From Cocos nucifera (lineage: Eukaryota > Streptophyta > Magnoliopsida > Arecales > Arecaceae), in the NCBI GenBank assembly GCA_006176705.1, contig QRFJ01003067.1, positions 1 to 64,000 on the forward strand: a stretch of DNA of 64,000 nucleotides, read 5' to 3'. Under the pieces are notes generated by a model that did no database searches, was not told the origin of the DNA, and saw only the letters and a program-made list of their open reading frames with translations. Position numbers and translations under genes: made by a program. This document shows, piece after piece, positions 34,295 to 47,597 of this stretch; within the stretch, counting starts at the first letter, position 1, and every line of letters begins with the position of its first letter.

Positions 34295-36566
34295 TGTTAG
34301 ATGTGCATCCTAGAAGCCAGATTGGCTAAACACTTGTAATACACTTCTAAGAGCAATTTTATAATTTTGGCTATAAATTAATAAAATGATTGTCTTCTAT
34401 CACAGTATGTATTTAAAGTGTCTGTGATCCATCTTTTAAGTTAATGATAATGATAATTTATATTTTCAAGAGTTGAAAATTTAAGATATGAATTTTTATA
34501 ATTAACTTATAAACTGCTTCCAATCGTAGGATCATCATGAGGATAGTGATCGATCTGAAAGATTAGTGTACGATCGCTTTCTTAGGATAGATGTGTCTTG
34601 AGTCTATAGTATGGAGATATCAGAGTGAGAGTATAGATACTCATTAGAAAATGAGGGCACTGAGTATGACCATCTCGAGGAGTCATAAGAAAGTCAAACC
34701 TTCTCATCGATGACTGACATGATGCTATAGTGGTGTGTCTGGTTCTTTGACCTGAGGTGTATTGACAGTTCACTTTGAGGGTGTTATAGTTTGACTACAC
34801 AATAACTCAGTCTTCTAGCCATTCAAAATTTTGAGGTGTATGTTGTCTATAGCATATTCATTGTAGAAATTGGATTGCACCAATAGAAGATCTATCTACG
34901 TCGGTAGATGAGGAGTAGCCCTATGATAATCATGAGATTGAGTTTATAAGCCCATGGCCATGGTAGAGTGAAGATGATAGAAAGAGTTTCTATTAGATTT
35001 TTACATTAGACTCGAATCGAATGATTAATTCATATGACAGATATTGGGTTTGATGAGTTCACCTTAACCCTAATCTTGTTGGGGCTCAAGATAGAAGAAT
35101 TCAATCACACAGGTAGCTGCACCGAGAGATTTGCTTTTGGTTCTGATGGATTGCCATCATATACTGCTAGGTGTCATTGGTGGATTTTGAGAGCAATTAG
35201 AATGATTTAGATGATCAATCATTCTAATTGTATGAATCAAAAAAGTTTTGGTCCATCGAAAGGTATTTCGATGATGTCGATGATAGAGAATGCGACATGT
35301 CTCATTATTATACGGAACTGAATCTAGCTGGATCACACAAATAAAGGTTTGGATCTGAATGTCATCAATTGAACCAACCTAGTTCAATTGATTTAGATTA
35401 GATCCAATTAGGTTCAAGAAAATCATGTTAGCACATGATTGAGCCTACTATTCTCTTTTTGTAATCATTTTGGTTCGTCTCGGCTGAGCTAAATTTATTT
35501 AAACTCATTCAAAAATCTTATCTTAGTCTGACTGGAGCTTGTCCAAATAAAAAAAAGAATTATCTTAATTCATTAAATAGATTTAAGATAACACCTGCTA
35601 ATTCTTGTCACCTGCTAATTCTTATTTTTGGACATAGGTCAATAGTTGACCCCGGACACTTGGACAAGGGCCATGTATCATGTGTCTATAGGAGAGCACT
35701 TGGGGCTCTTGGCCCCCTGCTAAAAGAGGTAAGAGAGAGGATGCATTCCACCCTAGGCATGCACCCCATATGGATAAGGGATGGAGTCCCATATAGATGG
35801 GACTGTAGGATTTCTTGATAGGTTTAAATACCTAGGCACCAAAGAGTTTTGTTTTATCTAGTCTTGGTGCAACCTATGTGGATTTTTGATGGACTCTCAT
35901 CTAATTGGATTAGATAACATCATCCCACCAATCAAATTTAGATATGATTGAATAAAGGCCTTTGATTGATTGAGATGATGTGGCACTGCATGGCACCACA
36001 GGATCTTTTTAAACCCTATCTGCGTCTAAGGTTAAGAAGTTTTGCATAATTCCCACATCCCAAGGCTGCCTCTCTCTCTCTCTTCCATGCCCCATCTAAT
36101 TCTCTCTCTCCTCTCTCCACGCCCAAGGAGTTAGGCATGGGTTCAAGTGTCATCCAAGGAAGAAAGGTGCTCAGATCAGGAAGAAGGTAGCACTGCTAAA
36201 AGAGACAACTGTAAAATTTTTTTGAAGAACTTCAAGATTAGATTCAGATCTAATTTTTGAAGAGTTGATTCAGAAGGAGAAGACCTCCAAATCCTACTAG
36301 AGTGGACACTGGTAGAGGCCAGGCATGTGCAGGCTCCTTCTAGAACCTCAGAAATAATCAGGATCATCATAGGATAATCTGATTACCCAAAATAAGTTAT
36401 GAAATTAAATTAGATTTAATTTTATTTCTAATTTTAATATCAGATCTTTAATATTAGATTCAAGATGTCTCAGATCTAATTAGAATCATAATTTTTTTTT
36501 AAAATATTCTTTAGATTCAGTCAGATCTGAACGATCCGATGTCAAAAAAATAAGATTTTTTCTTCA
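34295..36566 (+). mobile_element. 5' LTR of copia element A3
   Basis: A 2,272-bp LTR, TGTTAGATGTGCATCC to TTCTTCA. It is more diverged than the other A LTRs, and its TATA position reads CTTTTTAAACC (near 36003). The U3 hairpin is partly eroded: AGTCCCAT (35785-35792) and ATGGGACT (35797-35804) still pair. Confidence 0.92.
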
Positions 36567-36568
36567 AT

Positions 36569-36580
36569 TGGTATCAGAGC
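36569..36580 (+). promoter_or_regulatory. Primer binding site of A3
   Basis: TGGTATCAGAGC, two bases after the LTR, the tRNA-iMet type. Confidence 0.93.
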
Positions 36581-38489
36581 TGCGTTAGCAGTTCATCAGA
36601 TCTATTTTAGATCTAATTTAATTTTTTTATTTATGATCTAATATTAAAAAATTTTAGATATCACATTAGATATGATTAGATCTAAAATTAAAAAATTAAT
36701 ATTTTATGATTTAGATCTATAATGTATGAGATGCATGACTAGACTAGGAATAGAATAGTTCTATGTGTAGTCTAGTATAATCATGTTGTTGAATTGATTA
36801 AATATAATTATAGATTTATTTTATTTTAATTTTTATAATATTATAATTATTGCAATTAGATCTAAAAAATAGAAAATAAAATTTTAATTTTTTAAATTAT
36901 TCATATGAGATATGAGAAATGCATGCTTAGACTATTTATAGAATAGTTCTATAAAATATCTAAAATAGTTTTATTTTTGATGTGATCAAATTTAAAATTT
37001 TATTTTTTTGATTTAATATATGATATTTTAGATCTGAAAGTATGCATGATTGATTGACTTATGATACATGAGATGTATGCAAGACATGTATAGATTAGAT
37101 CAATTTTTGTATATGAGATATATGATATAGATCTAACTAGTTTTGTTATAGAAAATATATTTCTGACTTAAGACATTCCTTCTTGGCCATCCTGGTCATA
37201 AGAACAAAGTAGGATTTAAATGCCCTCTTCCTTTCATTCGATGGGGTGTTCTTATGATGTGTATAGGGGTGCTGCGTGTTCATGTCCTTAATCAAAAATT
37301 AAAAGCTTATTTTTCTGCAAAATTTTAGATCCTGAAAATCTTTGGATTTTATTTATATATTTTATTTGTGAAACCCTGAACTTAATTAAAAATTAAGATT
37401 ATAAAATATTAATTAGGTCTAAAAATTATAGAATTTTAAGATCTAAGACATATTCATAAAATTGGGTTCGGGCTTGGGTAGCTCAATTAGGTCTAAGCGG
37501 TTGATCAAACCGAATCAAGAGTTGGTTAGATGGGATCAAAAAAGCTTAAGGTTTGACCAACCTAATAGGATTAAGTCTAGGTCAAGATTGAATCATATTG
37601 AGATGTGACTCAATCAAGTCAAGACCTAATTTGGCTCTATGGTTCGAGCCTGGATTGTAGGCTAACCTAATTGGTTCTGATTCAATAATTTGGTGTCTAA
37701 GATAAGTTTGGCAGATATGATCAACTAATTTTTAATTGGGAGCTACTCGATCTGAATGCATTCTTGTTGAGTTAATGGCATATCCCTTCCACTGGTCTCA
37801 CTTACCTAGCCATTTATATCGACCCAGTTCTGATTTAAGGTGGCTAACAATTCGAGCTAACTCATGCCACTAGGTTAGTCATAATTGTTATGACTAAATC
37901 AAGTCAAGTTTAAAGAGACCTAAATTAAATCTTTCTAAGAAAATATTAAGTCTAAGATCTTCCTTCCACCATTGTAGATGTGAGGGCTCTTTTCGAGGTT
38001 GATTATTCTCGACTGATACAGTGGCTTAGTTGCATCGAGAAGATGCAACCATATTTATTTGGCATTGGATGCTATGGGTTGGAGGATGGGTTGGGCTCAA
38101 TATTTTGGATACTGTGAGGGATCCAATTAGAAATTCAATTCGTGCAAATGATAGGTCTGACTTAACTAAGGAGTGGATCAATATTCTGGACATAGTGAGA
38201 TTCATGAATTAAAGATTAGGTTTGGGTGCACCATTATTAGAGAATCATTGGACAAGAGTTGTCCAGGTTGATCCATTACCAATAACTATTAGGTGAGATG
38301 ATGAGCCAGTCGGTGGGACTGCACCATCCACTAGAAATCAATAATCATGAAGATTTTTGCATCTCTCCAATAAAGTGTAGGGATTCGAGTAAATAGTGGG
38401 AGCCTAATTTATTTAAAAATAAAATCATAAATAAATTGATCAAGTCTAATTATAAAATCTAACTAGAAACTTTGACTCTATATAAGAAG
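36581..38489 (+). other. Untranslated leader of A3
   Basis: About 1.9 kb of non-coding sequence homologous to the A1 and A2 leaders, including the inverted repeat at 37195-37205 with 37248-37258. The 60-codon ORF at 38030-38212 parallels one in A2 (22867-23166) but is not conserved in frame and looks incidental. Confidence 0.78.
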
Positions 38490-39648
38490 ATGTCTGTGTC
38501 CAATCCTCTAGCTCGTATCTTGGACACCCATAGACTAACCGGATCCAACTACAAAAATTGGCTCTAGAACTTCAAAATTATTTTAGATTTTAAGAAGTTG
38601 ACTCATGTGTTAGAACAAGATCCTCCCATCTTATCAGCCCGTCCATCTGCAAATCAGAGAGCGTCTCTTGAGAAGTGGATGGATGAAGATAACAAAGCTA
38701 GGTATTACATGTTGGGCTTGATGTCTGATGAGCTCTAGTGCCAACATGAAGATATTAAGATTAGCCATCAAATGTTGGCTCACCTACAAGAGTTGTTTGG
38801 TGAATAGAGTCGTGTAGCTAAATATCAAATCACTAAGAGGCTATTAAGGCTCAAATTCATGATGGACAGTCAGTCCAAGATCATTGTTTGATGATGATCA
38901 AGAACTTAGAAGAGCTTGAGAAGTTCGGTGTCAAGTTAGATCAGGATCTATAGATTGATATAATTCTGCAGTCCTTGACTGATGCGTATAGGCAGTTCAT
39001 CAAGAAATACCATATGCATAAATTTCAGAATCCTTGGCTGAACTCATGAACATGCTAGTTACTACTGAGCTTTCTATAAAAGGTTCTAAAGGCTCAGTAC
39101 TTGCTATGGAGTGAACTTCTTTCAAAAGAAAGTCTTTTAGAAAGAAGAAGTCCTTGAAGAAGCAGAAGGTGGATGGTAGAAAGAAGAAGAAGGCAGAGCC
39201 GAAGAAGAAGACCGCTGATAAAGAAAAATATTTTCATTATAATACTGATGGCCATTGGAAGCAGAACTGCCCTTTGTACCTGGCTAGCTTGAAGAACAAG
39301 AAGGAGGTAGGTCCTTCTAGAGGTATGCTCGATATAGAATCTAACCTTATGATTTCTTCTGCATCCAGTTGGGTGCTTGACTTTGATTCTAGTGCTCACT
39401 TATGCACTTCTATGTAGGGTCTTGAGGATAGCAAAAGACTAAGGGATGGTGAGATGATCCTACACATCAAAAATAGAGCAAAAGTTGCTACTGTGGTCGT
39501 GGGAACCTACCCTCTGCAATTACTGTCAGGATTAGATTTAGTTCTTAGGTACTATTTTTATGTACCTATAGCAAGCAGGAATTTAATTTCTATTTCATAT
39601 TTAGCACAAGAAGGCTATGTAATTAGTTTTTTTAAGGACCATTGTAAT
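38490..39648 (+). pseudogene. Gag and protease start of A3
   Basis: ATG 38490 begins MSVSNPLARILDTHRLTGSNYKNWL. The frame continues FKKLTHVLEQDPP, NQRASLEKWMDEDNKARYYMLG and HLQELFGE, then a basic tract and a zinc knuckle (YFHYNTDGHWKQNCP, first Cys replaced by Tyr) and protease (VLDFDSSAHLCTSM, where relatives have LDSGSS). Stops replace Gln or Trp codons at several points, and single-base losses shift the frame near 38837 and 39030. It is interrupted at 39648 by A4, within the same protein segment that reads GYVINFLKDHCNILYE in A2. Confidence 0.92.
39644..39648. repeat. Left target-site duplication of A4
   Basis: GTAAT, repeated at 60948-60952 on the other side of A4. Confidence 0.92.
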
Positions 39649-41151
39649 TGTTAGATATATGTGCCCTAAAAGCTAGAATTGGCTGACACTTGTAATACAC
39701 TTCTAGGAGCAAAATTATAATTTTGATTAATATCAATAAAATGGATTATTTTCTATCACATATGTGTATTTAGTGTCTGTGATACATCCTTTGAGTTAAT
39801 GGTAATGATAATTCATATTTTCAAGAGTTAAAAATTTAAGACATGAATAATCATTGTTAACTCATAAAATGCTCCCGACCATAGGATCATCACGAGGATG
39901 GTGATTGATCCGGAAGGTTGGTGTACAATCGCTTCTCTTTAGTAGATGAGTCTTGAGTCTATGGTGTGGAGACACCGGAGCGAGAGTACAGGTACTCGTT
40001 AGAGAACGAGGGCACTGAGCGTGACCACCTCGAGTAGTCATTAGGGAGTCTACCTTCTCGTCAATGACTGACTCGATGCTGCAGTAGTGTGTCTGGTTCT
40101 TTGACCTGAGAGGTGCATCGGCAGTTCACCTTGAGGGTGTTATAGTTTGACTACACCATTACTCAGTCTCCTAGCCATATGGAACCCTGAGGTGTATGTT
40201 GGCTATAGCATGTTCATTGTAGGAACTGGATGACATCAAGATGGAATCTATCTACCTCGGTGGTAGAGGAGTAGCCCTATGATGATCATGAGAATCAAGT
40301 CCAGAAATCCATGGCCATGGTAGAGTGAAATAATAAAAAGAGTTTCTATTTAGATTTTCACATCGGACTCGAATCGAATGATTACATCATATGACAGAGA
40401 CTAGGGTTTGACGAGTTTACCTTAACCCTAATCTGATCGGGGCTCAAGATAGAAGAACTTAATCACACAGGTAGCTGCACCAAGAGGTTCGCATTCAGCT
40501 CTGATGGATTGCCACCATATACTGCTAGGTGTCACTGGTGGATTTTGGGAGCAATTAGAATGATTTAGATGATCGATCATTCTAGCTGTTCGAATCAGAA
40601 GAGTTCTGATCCATCGAAAGGAGTTTCGATGATGTCGATGATAGAGATCATGACATATCCCATTACCATACAGAACTGAACCTAACTGGGTCACACAAAC
40701 AAGGGTTTGAATCTGGTGATCATCAATTGAACTGATCCAGTTCAATTGATCTGAATGAGATTCAATTAGGTTCAAGAAAATCGTGCTAGCACTCGATTGA
40801 ACCTAACGTTCTTCTTTTACTATCATAAATAAGTTGTCCTGACTGAGCCAAAAGAGTTTGTGCTCAATCAGAGGCCTTCATATGGTCTGACTGGAGGTTG
40901 TCCAAGTCAGAAAAGGTTGTCTTATTTTGTAAGACATTACCTGCCATTTTTGGTCACCTGCCATTTCTTGTTCTTTGACTTTGGTCAAAAGTCTACCTTT
41001 GACTGGTCAAACATTGACCATTGATACTTTGACTTTTGACCACATGTCACGCACCTATTGAAGAGCTGGTGGGGGCCTGTCCCCCTACCAGAACCTAACA
41101 AGGAGGAGGGCGCATGCCACCCTAGGCGTGTACCCAAGCTGGAGGCGCCTA

Positions 41152-41176
41152 GGAGTCCTTGTTGGACAAGGACTCC
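41152..41176 (+). repeat. U3 hairpin of A4 5' LTR
   Basis: Arms GGAGTCCTTGT and ACAAGGACTCC, loop TGG, 172 bp upstream of the TATA box. The 3' LTR copy (60166-60190) has one C-to-T change leaving a G-T pair. Confidence 0.82.
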
Positions 41177-41347
41177 ATCTCCTTTTTGGATTCCAATTAG
41201 AGTTCTTCTAAGAACCAACTTTGACTGGTCTTAGGTGCCCTCTAAGGAGGAATCCAAGGGACTCTATTTCCACCAATCAGATTTAGATCTGATTTCATAA
41301 AGGGTTGTGATTGGTTGGGAAGAAGAGAAGTTGGATCATAGTCAGTC

Positions 41348-41355
41348 TATAAATA
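41348..41355 (+). promoter_or_regulatory. TATA box of A4 5' LTR
   Basis: TATAAATA followed by AGACC, the same context as in A1. Confidence 0.62.
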
Positions 41356-41939
41356 AGACCCTATGCCCAACTCAAATTACATGAGATGATTAAATAAGAG
41401 TTTCCATACGCCCAAAGGCCTTTTCTACTCTCCTCCTCCACGCCAAAGCTTCTTCTCCCTCTCCTCTCCACGTCCAAAATAGTTTTGGAGCTTGGTTGGT
41501 GCGATGCAGATCAAAGAAAGGTGATCAAAAGCAAGAAGGCTGCACTGCTGCAAAGGACGACTGCTGATCTTCAAAAGGAGTTTTGAAGATCCTCCTAGAT
41601 CAGATCCAGATCTAATTTTTGGAGGCATGATAGAGAAGAAAAGGATCTCCAGATCCTAACTTGAGTGGATACCGGTAGAGGCCAGGCGCTTGCGTGGCTA
41701 GATCCAGAACCTTCCGCTGCAAACAGGATCATCAATAGGGTAATAGGATTATCCAAATCAGGTAAATTAAATTTGATTTAATTTATTCTTATTTTATTTT
41801 ATTTATTAAAATAATAAGAATTAGATCTAAAACATCTCAAATCTAATATATATCAAAAAAAAAAAATTTTGAAATATATCTCTTGATCTGATCAGATCTG
41901 AACGAACCTGGACCGGGAAATTCAGGATTTCCCTTCAAC

Positions 41940-41951
41940 TGGTATCAGAGC
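41940..41951 (+). promoter_or_regulatory. Primer binding site of A4
   Basis: TGGTATCAGAGC, two bases after the LTR. Confidence 0.93.
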
Positions 41952-42372
41952 CATGATTCTAAAAATATTTAGATCTAATTTTAAATTTATTTTAATTAGA
42001 AAATAAGTAATTTCAGATATCACATGAGATGTGATCAGATCTGAAATCAGAAAAAATTAAAATTAAATGATTTGGATCTAAGATTAGAAGATATGCATGA
42101 CTAGTTCTAGAATAGAATAGTTCTATAGAATAGTCTTGCATGTTTTTGATTTAATCTGATTAAATCATATTTTAGATCCTTTTATTTACTATTTTTTGAT
42201 ATTATAAGTGTTATAATAACATCTAAAAAATAGTAAATAAAATTATTTAATTTTAAACATCATATGAGATATGATTGATGCATGTCTAGACTAGTTGTAG
42301 AATAGTTCTACATAATTGTCTAGATTAGAATTTATTTTGATTAGATCAATTTAAATCTAAATTTTTTAGATT
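41952..42372 (+). other. Leader fragment of A4
   Basis: The first ~0.42 kb of the family-A leader, homologous to 17542-17960. It breaks off in TTTTTTAGATTA and passes into A LTR sequence. The downstream leader with the conserved inverted repeat is missing. Confidence 0.8.
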
Positions 42373-44478
42373 ATTATGTGTATTTAGTGTTGTGTATACA
42401 TCCTTTGAGTTAATTTGGTCAATATAATTCATATTTTCAAGAGTTGAAAATTTAAGACATGGAATAATCATTTTTTAACTCATTAAATTGCTCCGACCAA
42501 TAGGATCATCACGAGGATGGTGATTGATCCGAAGGTTGGTGTACAATCGTTTCTCTTTAGTAGATGAGTCTTGAGTCTACGGTGTGGAGACACCGGAGCG
42601 AGAGTACAGGTACTCGTTAGAGAAGAGGGCACTGAGCGTGACCACCTCGAGTAGTCATTAGGAGTCTACCTTCTCGTCAATGACTGACTCGATGCTGGTA
42701 GTGTGTCTGGTTTTTTGACTGAGGTGCATCGGAGTTCACTTGAGGGTGTTATAGTTTGACTACACCATTACTCGGTCTCCTAGCCATATGGAAACCTTAG
42801 GTGTATGTTGGCTATAGCATGTTCATTGTAGGAACTGGATGGCATCAAGATGGAATCTATCTACCTCGGTGGTAAGGAGCAGCCCTATGATAATCATGAG
42901 AATCAAGTCAGAATGCCATGGCCATGGTAGAGTGAAATAATAGAAAGAGTTTCTATTTAGACACATCGGACTCGAATTGAATGATTACATCTATGACAGA
43001 GAAACTAGGGTTTGACGAGTTTACCTTAACCCTAATCTGATCGGGGCTCAAGATAGAAGAACTTAATCACAACAGGTAGCTCACCAAGAGGTTCATTCAG
43101 CTCTGATGGGTTCTACCATATACTGCTAGGTGTCACTGGTGGATTTTGGGAGCAATTAGAATGATTTAGATGATCAACTTCTAGCTGTTTCGAATCGAAG
43201 AGTTCTGATCCATCGAAAGGAGTTTTCGATGATGTTGATGATAGAGATCATGACATATCCCATTACCATATAGAACTGAACCTAACTGGGTCACACAAAC
43301 AAGGGTTTGAATCTTGGTGATCATCAATTGAACTGATCTAGTTCAATTTGATCTGAATGAGATTAATTGGTTCAAGGAAATTGTGCTAGCACTCGATTGA
43401 ACCTAACGTCTTCTTTTTCTATCATAAATAGTTGTCCTATCTGAGCCAAAGGAGTTTGTGCTCAATTAGAGCCTTCATATGGTCTGACTGGAGGTTGTCC
43501 AAGTCAGGTGTTGTCTTATTTTGTTAAGACATTACCTCATTTTGGTCACCTGCCATTTCTTGTTCTTTGACTTTGGTCAAAAGTCTACCTTTGACTGGTC
43601 AAACATTGACCATTGACACTTTGACTTTTGACCACATGTCATGCATCTATTGGAGGTGTGGGGCCTGTCCCCCTGCAGAACCGTACAAGGAGGAGGGGCA
43701 CGCCACCCTATGGCAGTTTGCCCAAGTTGGAGGGCCTAGGAGTCCTTGTTGGATAAGGACTCCATCTCCTTTTGGATTCAATTAGAGTTCTTCTAAGAAC
43801 CAACTTTGACTGGTCTTAGGCACCCTCTAAGGAGGAATCCAGGGACTCTATTTCCACCAATCAGATTTAGATCTGATTTCACAAAGGTTGTTGATTGGTT
43901 GGGAAAGAGAGGAGTTGGATCACAGTCAGTCTATAAATAAGACCCTGTGCCCAACTTCAAAGATTTGATTGAAAAAGAGTTTCCATACGCCCAAGGCTTT
44001 GCTCTCCCCTCCTCCATGCCAAACTCTTCTCCCCTTCTCTCCACGTCCAAAATAGTTTTGGATTTTGTTGGTGCGATTCAAGCAAAGAAAGGGATCAAAA
44101 GCAAGAAGGCTGCTGCTCAAAGACGACTGTTGATCTTCAAAAGGAGTTTGAAGATCCTCCAGATCAGAATCCAGATCTAATTTTTGGAGATGATGATAGA
44201 GAAGAAGAGGATCTCCAGATCAGCCCTGAGTGTATACATAGAGGCAGAGCCGCTTGCATGGCTAGATCCAGAACCTTTCGCTGCAAACAGGATCATCAAA
44301 GGGTAATGATTACCCAAATCAGTAAATTTAAATTTGATTTAATTATCCTTTTATTTTATTTATTAAAATAAATAATCAAAATCTTAAACATCCAGATCTG
44401 ATATTAGATCAAGAGAAAAATTTTGAACCTGATCTGATCTGATCTGAACGAACTGACGAAAATCAGGATTTTCCTTCA
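42373..44478 (+). mobile_element. A-family LTR fragment, 5' end missing, indel-rich
   Basis: Plus-oriented A LTR lacking about the first 115 bp and ending in CCTTCA. It closely follows the A4 LTR but has many one- or two-base losses, often in homopolymers. It keeps the U3 hairpin (43739-43763). No PBS follows. The ORFs at 43567-43785 and 43947-44180 lie inside LTR sequence and are not genes. Confidence 0.88.
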
Positions 44479-44703
44479 CATGTTATTATAAACACAAATT
44501 ATAAGCCATGTCTTTATAGATGGTCTCGCCAGTATCAGTCAAATCTAATGAGAACACTGGACTTAAAATGATCCTTAAGTACTAAGAAGAACTAAGGATA
44601 TGTTGTTGCGGTAATGAGAACTCGAAGCCAGGGGTATACAAACAATGTCCAATATTAGAACGAAAGTCGACATACAGAAAGTCTATTTTGTGTTGCAATG
44701 TGG
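44479..44703 (+). pseudogene. RNase H-region fragment of a family-A pol
   Basis: Matches 58286-58486 of A4, for example CTTAAGTACTAAGAAGAACT against CCTTAAGACTTGAGAAGAACT. It is heavily altered and non-coding now. Confidence 0.65.
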
Positions 44704-44905
44704 AGCTATCAATTTGAAAAAGTTTTAGAGACAATGATAGTAGACAACATGAACTTTCCAACAGAGCCTTCTTCTTTAGTCTGCCTTCTTTCTTTCTTTC
44801 CTCCTTCCACCTTCTGCTTTTGCAGACTTTTTTCTTTCCAGAAGACTTTCTTTTGAAAAAGTCCATTTTCTAGAAGAACTGACAGAACCTCATAAGAAAG
44901 CACAC
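44704..44905 (-). pseudogene. Inverted fragment of family-A gag
   Basis: The minus-strand translation gives FFKRKSSGKKKVCKSRRWKEERKKEGRLKKKA in broken frames, equivalent to the basic tract of Gag in A2 and A3 (KRKSFGKKKKFVKRQKVEGG). Its orientation is opposite to the surrounding A4 sequence. A small gag piece here implies rearrangement or misassembly. Confidence 0.7.
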
Positions 44906-44934
44906 CGATGGTCTACTGCATTCTTACTAATCTT

Positions 44935-47003
44935 TTTTAGTGTACATCGCTTCTTCATTAGTAGATGAGTCTTGAGGTCTATGTATAAAAGACATCAGAG
45001 TTGATGGAGTACAAAATACTCATTAGAGAATGAGGACACTGAGCATGACCACCTCGAGTAGTCATAAGGAAGTCTACCTTCTCGTCGATGGACTGACTCG
45101 AGCATATAGTGGTGTGTCTGGTTCTTTTGACCTGAGGTGCATCGACAGTTCATCTTGAGGGTGTTATAGTTTGATTACATTATGACTTGATCTCTTAGCC
45201 ATTCAGGAAACCCTGAAGGTGTATGTTGGGCTATAGCATGTTTCACTGTAGTATTGGAATTTGCACCAAGAGGGAATCCATCAACCTCAGTGGATGAGGA
45301 GCACCCTATGATGATCATGAGAATCAAGTTCATTAAGCCCATGGCCATGAAGAGAGTGAAAATAATAGAAAGAGTTTTATTAAGGTTTTTCACATCAGAC
45401 TTGGAATCAAATGATTAAATCATATTGATAGAAATTTAGGGGTTTGACGAGTACACCTTAACCCAATCTAATCGGAGCTTAAGATAAAAGAACTTTAATC
45501 ACAGAAGTAGCCAATGCACCGAGAGGGTTCATTTTTAGTTATGATGGGATTGCCATCATATTACTGCTAGATGTCACTGGTGGATTTTGGGGAGCAATTT
45601 AGAATGATTTAGATTATCGATTCATTCTTAGTTGTCTGAATCAGAAGAGTTCTGATCCATCGAAAAGGAGTTTTTGATGATGTGATTGATGGGAAGATCA
45701 CTACATATCCCATTACCATTATAGAACTGAACCTAACTGGGTTCACACAAATAAGGTTTGGATCTGGATATTTATCAATTGGACTAATCCAGTTCAATTG
45801 ATTTGAATTAGATTCAATTTTAGGTTCAAGGAAAATCATGCTTGCACATAATTGAACCTACATTCTCCTTTTTCTATCATTAAAAATTATCTCGACTGAG
45901 CCAAAAGTTTGTGCTTCACACAGGTACCTTTACCTGTTATAACTGAAGCTTTTTTCTAGGTAGAAAAGGATTATCTTAATTATGAGATAAATTAAGACAA
46001 TACCCTTACCATTTTTCATTCATCTGCAATTCTTCTTCCTTAACTTTGGTCAAACGTTGACCTTTGACCCTTGGAATCTTACCCATGTGTCATGCACTTA
46101 TTGGAGAGTAGATAGGGGCTTGCCCCTTCCCTAGAAAATTGCGAATAGGAAGGGGTGCATGCCTAGGATTGGGTGTGCGCCCATGGTAATAGGGATGCTT
46201 GGGAGTCCCATGCGGATGGGACTCCAGGTTACTTCATGGATTTCAAACAGGACCTATCCAACGACCTCTGCCCCTCTAGAATGAATCTTATGGGTCTCTC
46301 ATTCTATTGGATCTAGTGATGGTTCATCCCACCAATCATATTTAGATCTTGATTAAAATGAAACAATTTGATTGGCCGGGTTGATGTTGGCACTACTGGC
46401 ATAGCAGGTCTATATAAAGATCTGTCTATGCCCAACTTTTTATAGAACTTTTCTTAGCGTGCCCCAAGGCTACCCTCCCCTCCTCCATGCACCCTTTTTG
46501 ATTCTCTCCACTCCTCTTCCATGCCAAGGGAGTTGGGCCTTCAGATTAGTGCGACTCAAAAGGCAAAGAAAAAGGACTGACGATAAAGAAATGAAGGCAC
46601 ATTGTTATAGAGATGACAGTAGATCCTCAAAAGAAGTTTTTTGAAGATTCGTCCAAATTCCAGATCTAAATTTTTAATTTTTTTGAAGGATGAGATTAAT
46701 AAAGAAGAATATACAGATCCAAGGCCCAAGTGGAACGGATAGAGAGTCAGGTGCTTGCGTGCTAGATCCAGAACTTCAGGCAATCAGCAAGATCACAACG
46801 GGATAACGGGATTATCCATATCAAGGTAAAACAAATTTAGATTTAATTTAATTTAATTTCTTAATTTATCAGATTATAAAATTAGATTCTAAAAAATATT
46901 TAGATCTTGATTAGGATCTAAGAAAAAATTTTTTTGAAAATATACCCTCTAGATCCATCAGATTTGAACAAAACCTGACCAAAAAATTCAGAATTTTCCT
47001 TCA
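44935..47003 (+). mobile_element. Second A-family LTR fragment, indel-rich
   Basis: Plus-oriented A LTR lacking about the first 260 bp, ending TTTTCCTTCA. It resembles the A2-type LTR and has the A2-type hairpin (GGAGTCCCAT, loop GCGG, ATGGGACTCC at 46202-46225). Single-base indels are frequent. Bases 44906-44934 between this and the gag fragment are unassigned. Confidence 0.85.
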
Positions 47004-47597
47004 CGCATATTCTATAGAAAATATATGTGACTAATCTTTCTAAGAGAAGGAATTGACATCCATAGTCAGTAGGGAATTAACCGAGGTCTAAGCACTGAAA
47101 CATCCATATTTCTATTTAATTTAGGCCATGTCAGCTTTGTCTTAATAAGGGGCATCTCCACATCTTTGCCACTTGAAAAATACATGCCAGAGTCAATTCT
47201 TTTGATCTAGGGATTGACCCCTCTACTACAAATACTTTCAAAATACCTCAAATACTTCTCCAAATACTTTAAATACTTCTCCAACTTTAGAATTTATCTT
47301 TTTAAACTTTTCTATGCTCTTTTAAACATTTTCAAGCTCATTGTCCCATCGATTTATTGACTATCCAATTTTGACTTTCTTCAAGGTGTGCCATCCCAAA
47401 CATATATAATTCATCTTGAAAACTCTTTTGACTTGACTTCTTTGAGAGGATTTCTTTCTTGACTTGATGAATCTTTATGCACACCTAAGAAATCTTACAA
47501 ACCATTCTTAAAATTATATAATTTGATTACTAATTTGTACTTTAATTTTTTTATTTATCATCAAAATCAATTCTTGGATCAATAACCTTAATTTGTA
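47004..47597 (-). mobile_element. Probable C-like LTR fragment
   Basis: Near 47560 the plus strand reads ATCATCAAAATCAATTCTTG, the reverse complement of the start of the C LTR (AGAATTGATTTTGATGAT at 13687). GGGATTGACCCC near 47212 resembles the C-type palindromes. The rest aligns poorly by eye, so this is a diverged relative of C in minus orientation. Confidence 0.5.

Larger units (their letters stand above)
39649..41937 (+). mobile_element. 5' LTR of A4
   Basis: A 2,289-bp LTR, TGTTAGATATATGTGCCC to CCCTTCA. TATAAATA is at 41348-41355 and a perfect 11-bp U3 hairpin at 41152-41176. It closely matches the 3' LTR, especially after 58880. Confidence 0.94.
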
